Source: Algoriphagus boseongensis
Lineage (GTDB): Bacteria > Bacteroidota > Bacteroidia > Cytophagales > Cyclobacteriaceae
Direction of reading: 5' to 3'
Length of the DNA: 64,000 bases
Assembly (NCBI RefSeq): GCF_004362805.1
Contig: NZ_SNYF01000007.1
Coordinates: 186,001 to 250,000 of the forward strand
A program made the translations under genes and the position numbers. Below are positions 35,948 to 45,126 of the stretch, piece by piece; position 1 is the first letter of the stretch; each line of letters begins with the position of its first letter. The notes under the pieces were generated by a model that was given only the letters and a program-made list of their open reading frames with translations, made no database searches and had not been told where the DNA came from.

Positions 35948-36388
35948 CTAATTTTTCCTGAATTGTTTTTCAAAAGACAATGACTTGGCCATTGAATTAT
36001 CTAGAATTCCACCTAAGGCATTTACAAACCTAAAATTGTAATTAGTGTTAACAATGTTTTTCCTTTCTTGAAATGCCTGAAGTATTTTTTCGATTTCAAG
36101 AATCTCCGAATCTAATAATACTGTATCTAAAGTATTTTCTAATTCCCGTTTGATTTCATTGGACTGTAGCGTGAATCTTTTTCCCTTTTTTATGAATTCG
36201 TCCAAAGTAGGAACGAAGCTAGGCGTAAGAGTGTCAGTCCTATTTTCTGAATCTGTTCTGACAATCAAACTGTCTTTTTGGGAAATTAAAAGACTATCAA
36301 TTTGGTCTTGAGCAAATAAGCCGGTGGAAAAAGAAAAAATAAGCAGGAAGCAATTGAGTATGAAAATCTGAAAGGAGGATGTTTTCAT
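35948..36388 (-). CDS. N-terminal fragment of the frameshifted MscS channel (signal peptide and periplasmic domain)
   Basis: 146 residues from ATG 36388; ORF codons upstream to 36406 are possible but less likely. It starts with a signal peptide (about 1-28, ending FAQ), then a charged helical region. It stops with MAKSLSFEKQFRKN*, exactly where the MscS frame becomes open five bases away. Large MscS proteins of Bacteroidetes normally have such a periplasmic N-terminus in the same polypeptide. As written, the fragment would be exported alone and has no recognisable function. Confidence 0.7.
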   Translation of the reverse strand: MKTSSFQIFILNCFLLIFSFSTGLFAQDQIDSLLISQKDSLIVRTDSENRTDTLTPSFVPTLDEFIKKGKRFTLQSNEIKRELENTLDTVLLDSEILEIEKILQAFQERKNIVNTNYNFRFVNALGGILDNSMAKSLSFEKQFRKN

Positions 36389-36463
36389 GTTTAAAGTTCT
36401 ATTCAACTAAAAATAGACATTTATTTTCAATCCGGTCAAAATTTTCGAGGCTGGGAAATCGAG

Positions 36464-36525
36464 TTTTTAAGTCAAAATGTCTCGATTTGATCAATACGAG
36501 CCCATTTTTTAAGTCAAAATGTCTC
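36464..36525. promoter_or_regulatory. Pair of 20-bp direct repeats flanking a palindrome upstream of hsp20
   Basis: The 20-base sequence TTTTTAAGTC...TGTCTC occurs identically at 36464-36483 and 36506-36525, exactly 42 bp apart (four helical turns). Between them is a near-palindrome, TCGnnTTGATCAAnnCGA (36482-36499). The set sits in the divergent gap between the MscS and hsp20 genes. It is a strong candidate for a stress-regulator binding region. Confidence 0.65.
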
Positions 36526-36584
36526 AAAAAAGCTGCTGGTACAAATTTTACAGAATGATTCCCGTAAACAAAACCAACACAACT

Positions 36585-37013
36585 ATGAAACTTGTAAGAT
36601 ACAACCAACTCGAACCCCAAGTTCCTGCGTCTTTCAGCAGCATGATTGACCGATTGTTCAATGAATCTTTGGGCGCGAATCTAAAGCAGTTTAGTCCTGC
36701 AGTGGATATCGCAGAAGATGAAAAAGCCTATGAGATCCATGTGGCTGTTCCCGGAGTTAAAAAGTCTGATTTTAAGATCGAACTCCTAGATGGAAAATTG
36801 ACCATTTCCGGGGAACGCAAGCAAGAAGAAAAGAAGGAAGGAAAAAATTTCCACAGCATCGAGACCCAATACGGTTCGTTCAAAAGATCATTCTTTATCC
36901 CAGAAGATGTGAAAGAAGATCAGGTGGAAGCAGCTTATGAAGATGGATTATTGAAAATTTCTCTTCCAAAAAGAGAGAAAAAAGTAAATAAATCCACCAT
37001 TGAGGTGAAATAA
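36585..37013 (+). CDS. Small heat-shock protein, Hsp20/alpha-crystallin family
   Basis: 142 residues from ATG 36585; the frame is open to 36519, but that start lies inside the repeat region. The alpha-crystallin domain (about 40-135) contains AVDIAEDEKAYEIHVAVPGV, the SIETQYGSFKRSFFIPEDV stretch and the signature EDGLLKISLPK. It is an ATP-independent holdase for unfolding proteins in the cytoplasm. Direct repeats upstream suggest stress control. It is followed by two hairpins and then the HtrA gene. Confidence 0.93.
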   Translation: MKLVRYNQLEPQVPASFSSMIDRLFNESLGANLKQFSPAVDIAEDEKAYEIHVAVPGVKKSDFKIELLDGKLTISGERKQEEKKEGKNFHSIETQYGSFKRSFFIPEDVKEDQVEAAYEDGLLKISLPKREKKVNKSTIEVK

Positions 37014-37017
37014 TACA

Positions 37018-37044
37018 GGAGCGGGAAAACCCGCTCCTTTTAAT
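37018..37044 (+). terminator. Hairpin terminator after hsp20
   Basis: Perfect 8-bp stem GGAGCGGG / CCCGCTCC with AAAA loop and TTTT tail. A second, weaker hairpin (AACCGC/GCGGTT, 37058-37080) follows. Confidence 0.8.
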
Positions 37045-37177
37045 TTGGTTAATTTTCTAACCGCCGGAAAAGCGGTTAATTCTTGTTAATTTGAAGGCTT
37101 GAAGTGATCCTAAAGCTTTTAAAAAATGTATTAGGATTAGAAAATTTGTAATCATCAAACTGAAAGGAAACAAAAAT

Positions 37178-38680
37178 ATGAGTAAGAAACAGTTCTTTCT
37201 GGGAATGTTGCTAGCCGCATTTATCGGTGGGGTAGTGGCATTGGCAGGGGTTAGCTTTCTATTCAAACCCCAGAGTGCCGGGAACTTTGACGAAAAGCAG
37301 CAGGCTAGCTTTGTCAATATGCTTTCTGGTAAAGATTTCACGATTCCTGATGGGATCAATTTTGTTGCTTCCGCACAGGTGGTCACTCCGGCTGTAGTCC
37401 ATGTGAAAAGCCAAATTGCCTATAGTCCAAGATCACAACGAGATCCGATTCAGGAATTCTTTGGCTTTCCTGACCCCAGAGGAGATCAAGGCCAAGGTGG
37501 AGGAGCAATGCCAATGAGCTCAGGTTCGGGAGTGATTATTTCTCCTGACGGATACATTGTCACCAATAATCACGTGATCGATGGAGCTACCAAAGTGGAT
37601 ATTTCTCTGGAAAACAATAAGCGATACGAGGCAACCATTATCGGTACTGATCCAACCACGGATTTAGCCTTACTGAAAATTGAAGCGGATAACCTTCCGT
37701 TTGTAAAGTTTGGAGATTCAGACCGAACCAAAATCGGAGAATGGGTTTTGGCAGTGGGAAATCCATTTGACTTGAACTCTACAGTTACTGCAGGTATCAT
37801 TTCAGCAAAAGCCAGAAATATTGGTATCCTTCAAGGTGTAGAAAATAATCTACAAGTCGAATCCTTCCTGCAAACAGATGCCGTGGTAAATCCAGGAAAC
37901 TCCGGGGGAGCCTTGGTTAATTTGGCTGGAGAATTAGTCGGAATTAACACAGCCATTGCCACTCGTACTGGAACTTTCTCAGGATATTCATTTGCCGTTC
38001 CAAGTACATTGGTAAAAAAGGTAATGGATGATTTGATGAAGTATGGAGCAGTTCAAAGAGGTTTATTGGGAGTTCAGATTCAAAATGTAAGTCCTGAATT
38101 GGCGGATTACTTGGATAAAAAGTTCCCTGTTGAACAAGGAGTTTATGTAGGTGGAGTAAATGAAAACTCTGCCGGTAAGGAAGCCGGACTTAAAGAAGGC
38201 GACATTATCACCGCAATTGATGGAAAGGCGGTAAATAATGTAGCCATGCTTCAGGAAATGGTAGCTCGAAAGCGTCCAGGGGATAAAGTGGAGGTGGAAT
38301 ATCTACGAGATGGTAAGAATGCAAAAACCACTGCTACCTTGAAAAACTTCTCTGGTGATACCAATATCGTGAAGCGGGAAGTTCCCAAAGCCTACAATTT
38401 CGATGGGCTTCAATTTGAAGATTTGAGGGATAATCAGAAGCAACAGCTTGAAATCGCCGGTGGTGCCGTGATTAAATCCAATGCAAATGAGGTTTGGAGA
38501 AATGCAGGAGCCAGAAATGGATTTATCATTACCTCCGCAATTGCTGATAACGGTAGAGCAAAAATTACCAACGCGCAAGAAATGATTGACTTTCTTGAAG
38601 ATCACCGAGGTGAGGAAATAGTTATTCTGGGTATGTTCCCTGATGGCACTGATTACTACTTCGAAGTAGAATTAAACTAA
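37178..38680 (+). CDS. HtrA/DegP-family (Do) serine protease, second paralogue
   Basis: 500 residues. An N-terminal membrane anchor or signal is at 6-28. The triad is His132 (TNNHVID), Asp162 (TDLALLKI) and Ser242 (PGNSGGALV), with PDZ1 at about 285-385 and a second PDZ-like region at the end. The QRDPIQEFFGFPDP loop matches the flexible LA loop region of DegP. It should act in periplasmic protein quality control. A gene lying next to hsp20 suggests shared stress induction. The 16091-17536 paralogue is divergent from it in sequence. Confidence 0.93.
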   Translation: MSKKQFFLGMLLAAFIGGVVALAGVSFLFKPQSAGNFDEKQQASFVNMLSGKDFTIPDGINFVASAQVVTPAVVHVKSQIAYSPRSQRDPIQEFFGFPDPRGDQGQGGGAMPMSSGSGVIISPDGYIVTNNHVIDGATKVDISLENNKRYEATIIGTDPTTDLALLKIEADNLPFVKFGDSDRTKIGEWVLAVGNPFDLNSTVTAGIISAKARNIGILQGVENNLQVESFLQTDAVVNPGNSGGALVNLAGELVGINTAIATRTGTFSGYSFAVPSTLVKKVMDDLMKYGAVQRGLLGVQIQNVSPELADYLDKKFPVEQGVYVGGVNENSAGKEAGLKEGDIITAIDGKAVNNVAMLQEMVARKRPGDKVEVEYLRDGKNAKTTATLKNFSGDTNIVKREVPKAYNFDGLQFEDLRDNQKQQLEIAGGAVIKSNANEVWRNAGARNGFIITSAIADNGRAKITNAQEMIDFLEDHRGEEIVILGMFPDGTDYYFEVELN

Positions 38681-38701
38681 GCTATCCTCAGCGATTCCAA
38701 A

Positions 38702-38728
38702 CGGCCGGTTTTATCCGGCCTTTTTTGT
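38702..38728 (+). terminator. Hairpin terminator after the second HtrA gene
   Basis: GGCCGG / CCGGCC stem followed by TTTTTTG. Confidence 0.75.
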
Positions 38729-38771
38729 TTGGTTTTTTTGTACTTTGAGTACCTAATAACCCCCCAACCTA

Positions 38772-40049
38772 ATGAAAAATAGAACCTTATTTCTCCTGAT
38801 TTTCCTGCTGGGCATTTCAGGAAGTACTTTTTCCCAAACCCTTTCCTCCACTGTCAATTCATCTGTATCCGGAATTTCCAAAGAAAGGGTAACAAAGTTG
38901 GATGCGATGCTTGAGGAGGCCATGCAAAAAGAACAGGTCCCAGGACTAGTCGCTATGGTGGTGAAAAATGGACAGGTTGTATATCATTCTGCCAAAGGAT
39001 TCGCTGATGTGGAAAGTAAAAAAGCCATGGAGAAAAATTCCATTTTTCGAATCGCTTCCCAATCCAAGGCCATCACTTCCACAGCGGTAATGATGCTTTG
39101 GGAAGAGGGAAAGTTTCGACTGGATGATCCTATTTCCAAATACATTCCTGAGTTCAAGAATCCACAGGTTTTGAATACTTTCCGCTATGGTGATACTACC
39201 TACACAACCAAACCAAGTAGCCGGGAGATAACTATTCGGCATTTGCTCACCCATACTTCTGGCTTGGGATACGGAGTGATCGATGGCGACGAGCGGATGA
39301 AAATGATTTACCACAAAGCTGGCGTGGTGGACCTTTTTACCACTGAGAATGTAACCATTAAGGAAAGCGTAATGCGACTCGCCAAGCTTCCACTTCATCA
39401 CGAACCTGGGGCAAAATACACCTATAGCGAAGGCTTGGATGTTTTAGGTTATTTCATCGAGGTGATTTCGGGAATGCCTTTCGACCAGTTTTTGAAAACT
39501 CGGATTTTTGATCCTCTGGGAATGAATGATACCCGATTTTACTTAAATGATGCCCAGGCTCCAAGATTGGTGACTGTTCATACCCGAAAAGATGGGAAAT
39601 GGGCACCTTATCCGGTAACATTTTATGACCCAGCCTATCCAAAAACCGGAGCAAAGACCTTTTTCTCAGGAGGAGCTGGGCTTTCCAGTACCACTGAGGA
39701 CTATGCAAAGTTTCTTCAGATGTATCTCAATGGTGGGATTTATAACGGAAAGAGAATCCTGAGTCCCCATACTATTCAAACCATCATGACCAATCAGGTT
39801 GGTGACTTGTTGGGAGATGGAGGAAAGGATTATGGATTAGCCTTTGGTTTGGTGGATGAAAAGGGTGTTCAGTTAGGAGGCCAGGGTAGTTTGGGGACTT
39901 TCGATTGGGGAGGATATTTTAATACTCAGTACTTCGCAGATCCAAAGACCGGTATCATAGGTCTAATTTTCAAGCAGACTTCCGGCGCAGGAAATGGGGA
40001 TGAAACGGGCTGGAAATTCCGTCAAATGGTATTTACGCTGGTAGAATAG
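38772..40049 (+). CDS. Secreted serine hydrolase of the beta-lactamase/class C (PBP-like) family
   Basis: 425 residues with a signal peptide (about 1-21, SGSTFSQ). The nucleophile motif is SQSK (Ser96, Lys99), and the second-site motif YSEG (218-221) replaces the usual YxN, which suggests an esterase rather than a true beta-lactamase. A GGAGLSST segment near 300 matches the family's third region. Related proteins act as esterases or D-peptidases. It is monocistronic with its own terminator. The substrate is unknown. Confidence 0.85.
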   Translation: MKNRTLFLLIFLLGISGSTFSQTLSSTVNSSVSGISKERVTKLDAMLEEAMQKEQVPGLVAMVVKNGQVVYHSAKGFADVESKKAMEKNSIFRIASQSKAITSTAVMMLWEEGKFRLDDPISKYIPEFKNPQVLNTFRYGDTTYTTKPSSREITIRHLLTHTSGLGYGVIDGDERMKMIYHKAGVVDLFTTENVTIKESVMRLAKLPLHHEPGAKYTYSEGLDVLGYFIEVISGMPFDQFLKTRIFDPLGMNDTRFYLNDAQAPRLVTVHTRKDGKWAPYPVTFYDPAYPKTGAKTFFSGGAGLSSTTEDYAKFLQMYLNGGIYNGKRILSPHTIQTIMTNQVGDLLGDGGKDYGLAFGLVDEKGVQLGGQGSLGTFDWGGYFNTQYFADPKTGIIGLIFKQTSGAGNGDETGWKFRQMVFTLVE

Positions 40050-40068
40050 AAATTTTAAAATCATTAGA

Positions 40069-40096
40069 AAAAGGAGCTGAAAGGCTCCTTTTTTAG
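40069..40096. terminator. Bidirectional hairpin terminator
   Basis: AAGGAGC / GCTCCTT stem with TTTTTTAG tail, between the serine hydrolase and the convergent HAD gene. Confidence 0.75.
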
Positions 40097-40764
40097 TTTG
40101 TAAACCAGGCTTTGACTTCCTTAAAATCAGAAAAAGCTTCTTGACATCCCATTTCCAGCAATTCTCTTTTGGTGTGAGAGCTTGCTATTCCAAAGACCCG
40201 AATTCCTGCTGCCTTTGTGGATCTGATTCCTCCCCCAGAATCTTCGAAGACCAAAGCGTTTTCGGGTTTTTGTCCTGATTTTCCCAAGGATTTCAGAAAA
40301 ATTTCCGGATCAGGTTTTCCTTTAAGCACTTCATGCCCTCCGGTAATGGTATCAAAAAAATGTCGGATTCCCAGACCATCCAAAGTGAAGTCAATGTTGT
40401 TTTGATCTCCCATCGTAGCCAGGTGAATGGATTTTCCCTTGGATTTTAAAAATTCCAAGAACTCCGTTAGACCTTCAATTTCTTTCAAGTCGGATTTGTA
40501 AATAGTCCGAAAGGTCACCTCCTTTTCTTCTCCGAGTTCCAATCGCTTTTCCCTTGATTTTTCATGAGGGAAAAATCTAAAAATCATTTCATTCAAGGTG
40601 CCATGATTTTGGGCATGAAAATCCTCCGGAAGAAGGTGGATTCCGTGATTGCCCAAAAACCTCAACCAAGCCTCTTGATGAAAAGGGATGCTATCTATTA
40701 AGGTTCCATCCATGTCAAAAACTACTGCTTCGAAAGACTTAAGAAACTCCGGGTTTGATTTCAT
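40093..40764 (-). CDS. HAD-superfamily phosphatase, beta-phosphoglucomutase-like
   Basis: 223 residues. The nucleophile motif is DMDGT (Asp17, Asp19) with the typical following IDSIPFHQEAW, then a cap domain, a motif III region around KGKPDPEIFL and motif IV FEDSGGG. It is closest to the beta-phosphoglucomutase/phosphatase group that acts on sugar phosphates. It is monocistronic. The substrate is not predictable by eye. Confidence 0.87.
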   Translation of the reverse strand: MKSNPEFLKSFEAVVFDMDGTLIDSIPFHQEAWLRFLGNHGIHLLPEDFHAQNHGTLNEMIFRFFPHEKSREKRLELGEEKEVTFRTIYKSDLKEIEGLTEFLEFLKSKGKSIHLATMGDQNNIDFTLDGLGIRHFFDTITGGHEVLKGKPDPEIFLKSLGKSGQKPENALVFEDSGGGIRSTKAAGIRVFGIASSHTKRELLEMGCQEAFSDFKEVKAWFTN

Positions 40765-40930
40765 GATTTGAACTAAAAAAAATAAAAGTAAGTGTATTGA
40801 ATTGTTTGTTCAATAAGAGCGGATTATAGGATGATTAAATTTTCCTTGGCAGAAAACACCAAAATAAAATTGCTCAGAACCATTCAAGTCCATGGAAATC
40901 AGTAACTTTTAGTATTCCAAACACGAAAGC

Positions 40931-41617
40931 ATGATGAAAAAGAGAGATTTTTTAAAGAAAACACTGGCTGGTTTTGGAGGAATTGTAGCCTTGCCTGTGG
41001 TTGGAAGTGATTCCAAAAAAAGTCAGGGAAATTCCGATAATGAGGTTTGTGAGACTTCTCCCAAAGAAACCAGAGGCCCATTTCCCAATAAAACTCCAGC
41101 GGAATTGATGCGGGCAAATATTGTAGCAGACCGACAAGGGGTAGCTCTTTTGGTTAATCTAAAAATCCAAAGCCAGGGAAATCCATGTGAAGCCTTGGCT
41201 GGTGCACACGTAGATATTTGGCATTGCGATGCCGAGGGATATTACAGCGAGTATGGAGCTCATCGCTTGCAGGAAAAAGACTTCCGTCAGGTTTCTTTTT
41301 TAAGAGGAAGACAGACTACCAATGCCAATGGAGAGGTTTCTTTTATCAGTATTTTTCCGGGTTGGTATCCAGGCAGGGCGCCTCATATTCATGTGGATAT
41401 TTTACAAGGAGAAAAAATAATCCTTAGCACCCAAATTGCCTTTCCAAAGGAAAGTACCAATGCTGTTTATGCCAGTAGGGGATATAAGGGAGAAGAGGAC
41501 ACGCCCAATGATAAGGATGGAGTATTTAGAAACAGTTTAGCAGGAAATATGGCTGATTACGTAGTGGGTAATCTTTCAGATGGATTTACATTGAGCAAAG
41601 TGATCACGGTAGGATAA
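40931..41617 (+). CDS. Secreted intradiol dioxygenase-like protein
   Basis: 228 residues. The four iron(III) ligands of protocatechuate 3,4-dioxygenase-type enzymes are visible: Tyr105 (WHCDAEGYYS), Tyr146 (PGWYPGR), His152 and His154 (APHIHVD). The N-terminus looks like a Tat-style signal with KR instead of RR (MMKKRDFLKKTLAGFGG), so it may be exported folded. It should cleave catechol-type rings between the hydroxyls. There is no aromatic degradation operon around it, so the natural substrate is unclear. It is monocistronic, with a convergent exporter gene. Confidence 0.88.
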   Translation: MMKKRDFLKKTLAGFGGIVALPVVGSDSKKSQGNSDNEVCETSPKETRGPFPNKTPAELMRANIVADRQGVALLVNLKIQSQGNPCEALAGAHVDIWHCDAEGYYSEYGAHRLQEKDFRQVSFLRGRQTTNANGEVSFISIFPGWYPGRAPHIHVDILQGEKIILSTQIAFPKESTNAVYASRGYKGEEDTPNDKDGVFRNSLAGNMADYVVGNLSDGFTLSKVITVG

Positions 41618-41640
41618 ATTCACCCAAAGTCGACTAGAAA

Positions 41641-41670
41641 AGAAAGGCCCGGGTTTAATTCTGGGCCTTT
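41641..41670. terminator. Bidirectional hairpin terminator
   Basis: AAAGGCCC / GGGCCTTT stem, between the dioxygenase and MFS genes, with A- and T-rich flanks. Confidence 0.75.
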
Positions 41671-43055
41671 AAATTTTCCCCGTCTTTAAAATGAAGTCTT
41701 CTAAAGACTAATCCTGATAGGATGGTCAAACTGCCGATTACCAAAAACGTGTAGCGGAAAGCCTGATGAATTTCATTCTGGATCAATTTTTCATCTCCTT
41801 CAAAAAGCTTCAATACGATCAGTCCAAAAGCTACCCCAAAGCCAATTGCCAGTTGCATATTGACAGAAACCAAGGAATTCCCGCTGCTGGTATGATAGGA
41901 TCGCAGGTCTGCGATGGAAATTGAATTCATGGATGTGAATTGGATGGAATTGAAAAATCCCAACAAGAAAATAATGGGAAGGTGCCAATAAATAGATACT
42001 TCAGGACTCGGAATTGCCAACGCACAGATCAGGAGCCCTATGATAAATGTATTGGTCATCAGTGTGGTTCGGTAGCCGAATCGATTCAAAATTTTAATTA
42101 CAACAGATTTCCCAAACATGGCGGTCAAGGCCATTGGGGCGACTATCCAACCTGAAACCACGGCTGATTGTCCATAAGCAATTTGAACCATCAGAGGCAA
42201 AAGCAAGGGTACAGAGCTGATTCCGATCCGGGTTGCCAGATTGCCTAAAATTCCAACTCGGAAAGTTCTTACCTGGAATAGGTTTAAGGGAAAAATCGGG
42301 TTCTCTTCCTTTTTAGCATGGCGGTAATAGAAATACAGCATCAAAAATCCCAAGACTAAGGCCAATAGAATTGGGGTCACATTTACTGAATTTCCCAGAA
42401 GTTCTAAAGAAATGGAAAGGAGAAAGGAAGCTGCCGCAAAAATCAAAAAGCCTTTCAGATCAAAATCCAGAATCTTGGATCGGTAGTCTGGAAGGTAGCT
42501 GAGACTCATTCCTATTCCAATTAAAGCTATTGGGATATTGATCAAAAAAATCCAGTGCCAGGACAGGTAATCCACCAAATATCCTCCAACCAAGGGTCCC
42601 AGAACAGGTCCAATCAAGGCAGGCACGATGGCGTAGTTCATGGCCTGAACCAATTCATTTTTTGGATAAGTCCGTATTAAAGTCAGTCTGCCTACCGGCG
42701 TCATTAAACTTCCGCCCACTCCTTGTAAAACTCTAGCCACAACCAACTGGGTAAGGTTTTCTGAAAGTGAGCAAAACAAAGAACCCAAGGCAAACAGAAC
42801 CAAGGAAAGAAAAAAGATCCTTTTGGTGCCGAATTTATCTGCCAAAAAGCCACTGATGGGCATTAGCAAAGCCAAAGTCAGCACGTAGCTGATAATGGCA
42901 TTTTGCATATTTAGGGGAGATTCATTGAGGTCTTTGGCAATGGCCGGAAGCGAGGTGTTTAGAATCGTAGAATCCAGCATCTGCATAAATATTGCAGTCG
43001 CCAAGATGATTGGGAGTACTTTCTTAAGTTGAGGGCTGGCTGAAGCCTGATTCAT
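41655..43055 (-). CDS. MFS multidrug exporter, DHA2 (14-helix) type
   Basis: 466 residues, about 14 transmembrane helices. Signature segments are QMLDSTILNTSLPAIA at the first helix, GFLADKFGTKRIF (motif A) and GVGGSLMTPVGRLTLIRT (motif C-like region). It resembles EmrB/QacA drug:proton antiporters that expel hydrophobic or cationic compounds. No EmrA-type membrane-fusion gene is adjacent, so it likely works alone in the inner membrane. The substrate is unknown. Confidence 0.88.
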   Translation of the reverse strand: MNQASASPQLKKVLPIILATAIFMQMLDSTILNTSLPAIAKDLNESPLNMQNAIISYVLTLALLMPISGFLADKFGTKRIFFLSLVLFALGSLFCSLSENLTQLVVARVLQGVGGSLMTPVGRLTLIRTYPKNELVQAMNYAIVPALIGPVLGPLVGGYLVDYLSWHWIFLINIPIALIGIGMSLSYLPDYRSKILDFDLKGFLIFAAASFLLSISLELLGNSVNVTPILLALVLGFLMLYFYYRHAKKEENPIFPLNLFQVRTFRVGILGNLATRIGISSVPLLLPLMVQIAYGQSAVVSGWIVAPMALTAMFGKSVVIKILNRFGYRTTLMTNTFIIGLLICALAIPSPEVSIYWHLPIIFLLGFFNSIQFTSMNSISIADLRSYHTSSGNSLVSVNMQLAIGFGVAFGLIVLKLFEGDEKLIQNEIHQAFRYTFLVIGSLTILSGLVFRRLHFKDGENLKAQN

Positions 43056-43132
43056 GAACCTGACCGAGGTAGAATTGAGGTTGAGATTAGGCTATAGGTT
43101 TTCAATTATTTGATTGAAAAAAAGGTTCTTTT

Positions 43133-44617
43133 TCACTTTTTGAATTTGCCGTATATAGGTTGTCCGGGCATAACTCCTGATACCGTTTTCCCATTTCTTA
43201 ATACTATTGTTCCATTGACCAATACATATTCTACTCCTTCTGAAAATGCCAAGCCTTCTTCAAAAGTTGCTTTGTCGATTATAGTATTGGGATTGAATAT
43301 GGTCAGGTCTGCATCCGCTCCCACTTGAACCCTTCCCTTAAAGCGCATCATAGGAGCCATGTTTTCCAATCTACGGGCAGGAAGTAAGGTCATTTTTTCA
43401 AGAGCAGTAGGCAAATCGATTACTTTATCTTCTCTCACGTACTTTCCCAATACTCGGGAAAAAGTCCCTGCAGTTCTAGGATGAGCTAGCTTGGCATAAG
43501 GCATTCCATCAGAGCCTATGATAACTCCTAGGGAGGCAATTCCTTGCTTGATCCATTCGGGCTTCATCATATGGATGATTACTGTTCCGCCTGATTTTCG
43601 GTATTCTTCAAAAGTTTTCTCGGTTAATCTTTCTCCACTTGCAACCCATTGCAAGTCTTGATAACTGATGCTCATTTTTTCCTGCCATCCAGGATCAAAC
43701 ATAGCAGATTCCAAGGCTGTAGAGGCGGCAGTATAGGGATACAGTTCTGTAGAGATGTCATACCCTTGACTTTGGGCTTTTTGAATCATTTCTAAGGCAA
43801 GTCCAATATTTCCCAAAGACATGCTATTGATATGGACGATATGAAGAGAAGCTTGAGTCAACATTGCATTGGAAATGGCTTCCTGTACTGCCAATAAATT
43901 CGGTTGCCTAGCATGGACAAAAACAGGTACATCCATCTCAGCAGCAATCTCAAAAACCCGATAAAACTCTTCCGGCTGAGTTTTGGGTAGGTAGCCAATA
44001 GGAGCACCAATTCCGATTCCACCTTGTGAAAGGGAATTCTTTATGTTCCGAATCATTCCATTTACCTCTTCATCGGAAGGATTTCTCAAATAAGAGTCAG
44101 CCATTATTCCGATTGTTTTTTCAATAGAACTTCCAGATTTGGTCAATGACTCTAGTTGTGAAACCAAGTTTTCATTTCCTTCCATCGCTTTAAATCGCTC
44201 ATAGGGCCACATCACACTCGCTCCGTAATTGATCAGCGCCTTGGACTTGCGTGTTTCATACCAAGCACCCAAATTTTCGATTCCCCATTCTAACTCCAAA
44301 GCCGTGGTGATCCCGTCATGTACTTGGTATTCTTGTTCGACATTGGTTCGGCCATGGATATGCAGGTCAATAAATCCTGGGGCTACGACCAGCCCGGCCA
44401 CATCCAAAACTTCTTTACCTTGAAGTGGCTCTGAACTGATTTCGGCAATCCGATTTTGTATGATTCCGACATTCCGGATCCCATCCAATTTGGTTTCCGG
44501 ATCGATGACCCGACCACCTTTCAAGACCAGGTCATAGGTGATTTGTGAAAACGAGGAATTGATTTGGAATAGAAAGGATAGGACAAAAAGGAAAAATCCT
44601 TTGATAAAAGATTCCAT
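43133..44617 (-). CDS. Secreted amidohydrolase, N-acyl-D-amino-acid deacylase-like
   Basis: 494 residues with a signal peptide (about 1-24). Metal histidines are in FIDLHIHGRTN (His86, His88). The layout ends with an ADADLTIFNPNTI and VLVNGTIVLRNGK segment typical of D-aminoacylase/dihydroorotase-like amidohydrolases. It should hydrolyse an N-acyl amide or cyclic amide using a divalent metal. Its exported location is notable because most family members are cytoplasmic. The DUF2200 gene lies 138 bases upstream. Confidence 0.8.
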   Translation of the reverse strand: MESFIKGFFLFVLSFLFQINSSFSQITYDLVLKGGRVIDPETKLDGIRNVGIIQNRIAEISSEPLQGKEVLDVAGLVVAPGFIDLHIHGRTNVEQEYQVHDGITTALELEWGIENLGAWYETRKSKALINYGASVMWPYERFKAMEGNENLVSQLESLTKSGSSIEKTIGIMADSYLRNPSDEEVNGMIRNIKNSLSQGGIGIGAPIGYLPKTQPEEFYRVFEIAAEMDVPVFVHARQPNLLAVQEAISNAMLTQASLHIVHINSMSLGNIGLALEMIQKAQSQGYDISTELYPYTAASTALESAMFDPGWQEKMSISYQDLQWVASGERLTEKTFEEYRKSGGTVIIHMMKPEWIKQGIASLGVIIGSDGMPYAKLAHPRTAGTFSRVLGKYVREDKVIDLPTALEKMTLLPARRLENMAPMMRFKGRVQVGADADLTIFNPNTIIDKATFEEGLAFSEGVEYVLVNGTIVLRNGKTVSGVMPGQPIYGKFKK

Positions 44618-44755
44618 AGGATAAAAGTTTGGTGGTTTTATAAGTAAGGTAAGGATTTACACAGGATTTTTTATTAAGTCAAAAGGCATTATTAAATCCG
44701 AAAAAAATATATCCTCTTGGAAAATAGTGGTAAAAAAATCAGTCAAGATGTCCAC

Positions 44756-45121
44756 TTAACTGCTTCTAAGAATCTTTTCCATCTTTTTCCCCTTAGCCAA
44801 TTCATCCACCAATTTGTCCAGGTAGCGAACCTGTCTGGAGATTGGAAATTCGATTTCTTCAACTTTATAGCCACAGATCGATCCAGAGATCAGGGACGCA
44901 TTTGGATGGAGCTTGGCTTTCTGAAAAAACTCAGCAAAGCTGACTTTGTCCTCAATCATTTTCTGGATTTCATCCTCTGAAAATCCGGTCAGCCAGGAGA
45001 TCACCTGATGTAATTCTTCCTTGGTTCTTCCTTTTCTTTCAACTTTCTTGACATAGTGAGGATAGACTGAAAAGAATTTCATTTTACTCATTTTCTCGTC
45101 TGCTTCGGGAGTTACTTTCAT
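44756..45121 (-). CDS. DUF2200 family protein
   Basis: 121-residue cytoplasmic protein. The segments VYPHYVKKVERKGRTKEEL, SWLTGFSEDEIQKMI and HPNASLISGSICGYKVEEIE match DUF2200, a family of unknown function found across bacteria. No catalytic motif is evident. It is encoded five bases downstream of a TPR lipoprotein gene, so they share a transcript, but no functional link is known. Confidence 0.88.
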   Translation of the reverse strand: MKVTPEADEKMSKMKFFSVYPHYVKKVERKGRTKEELHQVISWLTGFSEDEIQKMIEDKVSFAEFFQKAKLHPNASLISGSICGYKVEEIEFPISRQVRYLDKLVDELAKGKKMEKILRSS

Positions 45122-45126
45122 AGTTC

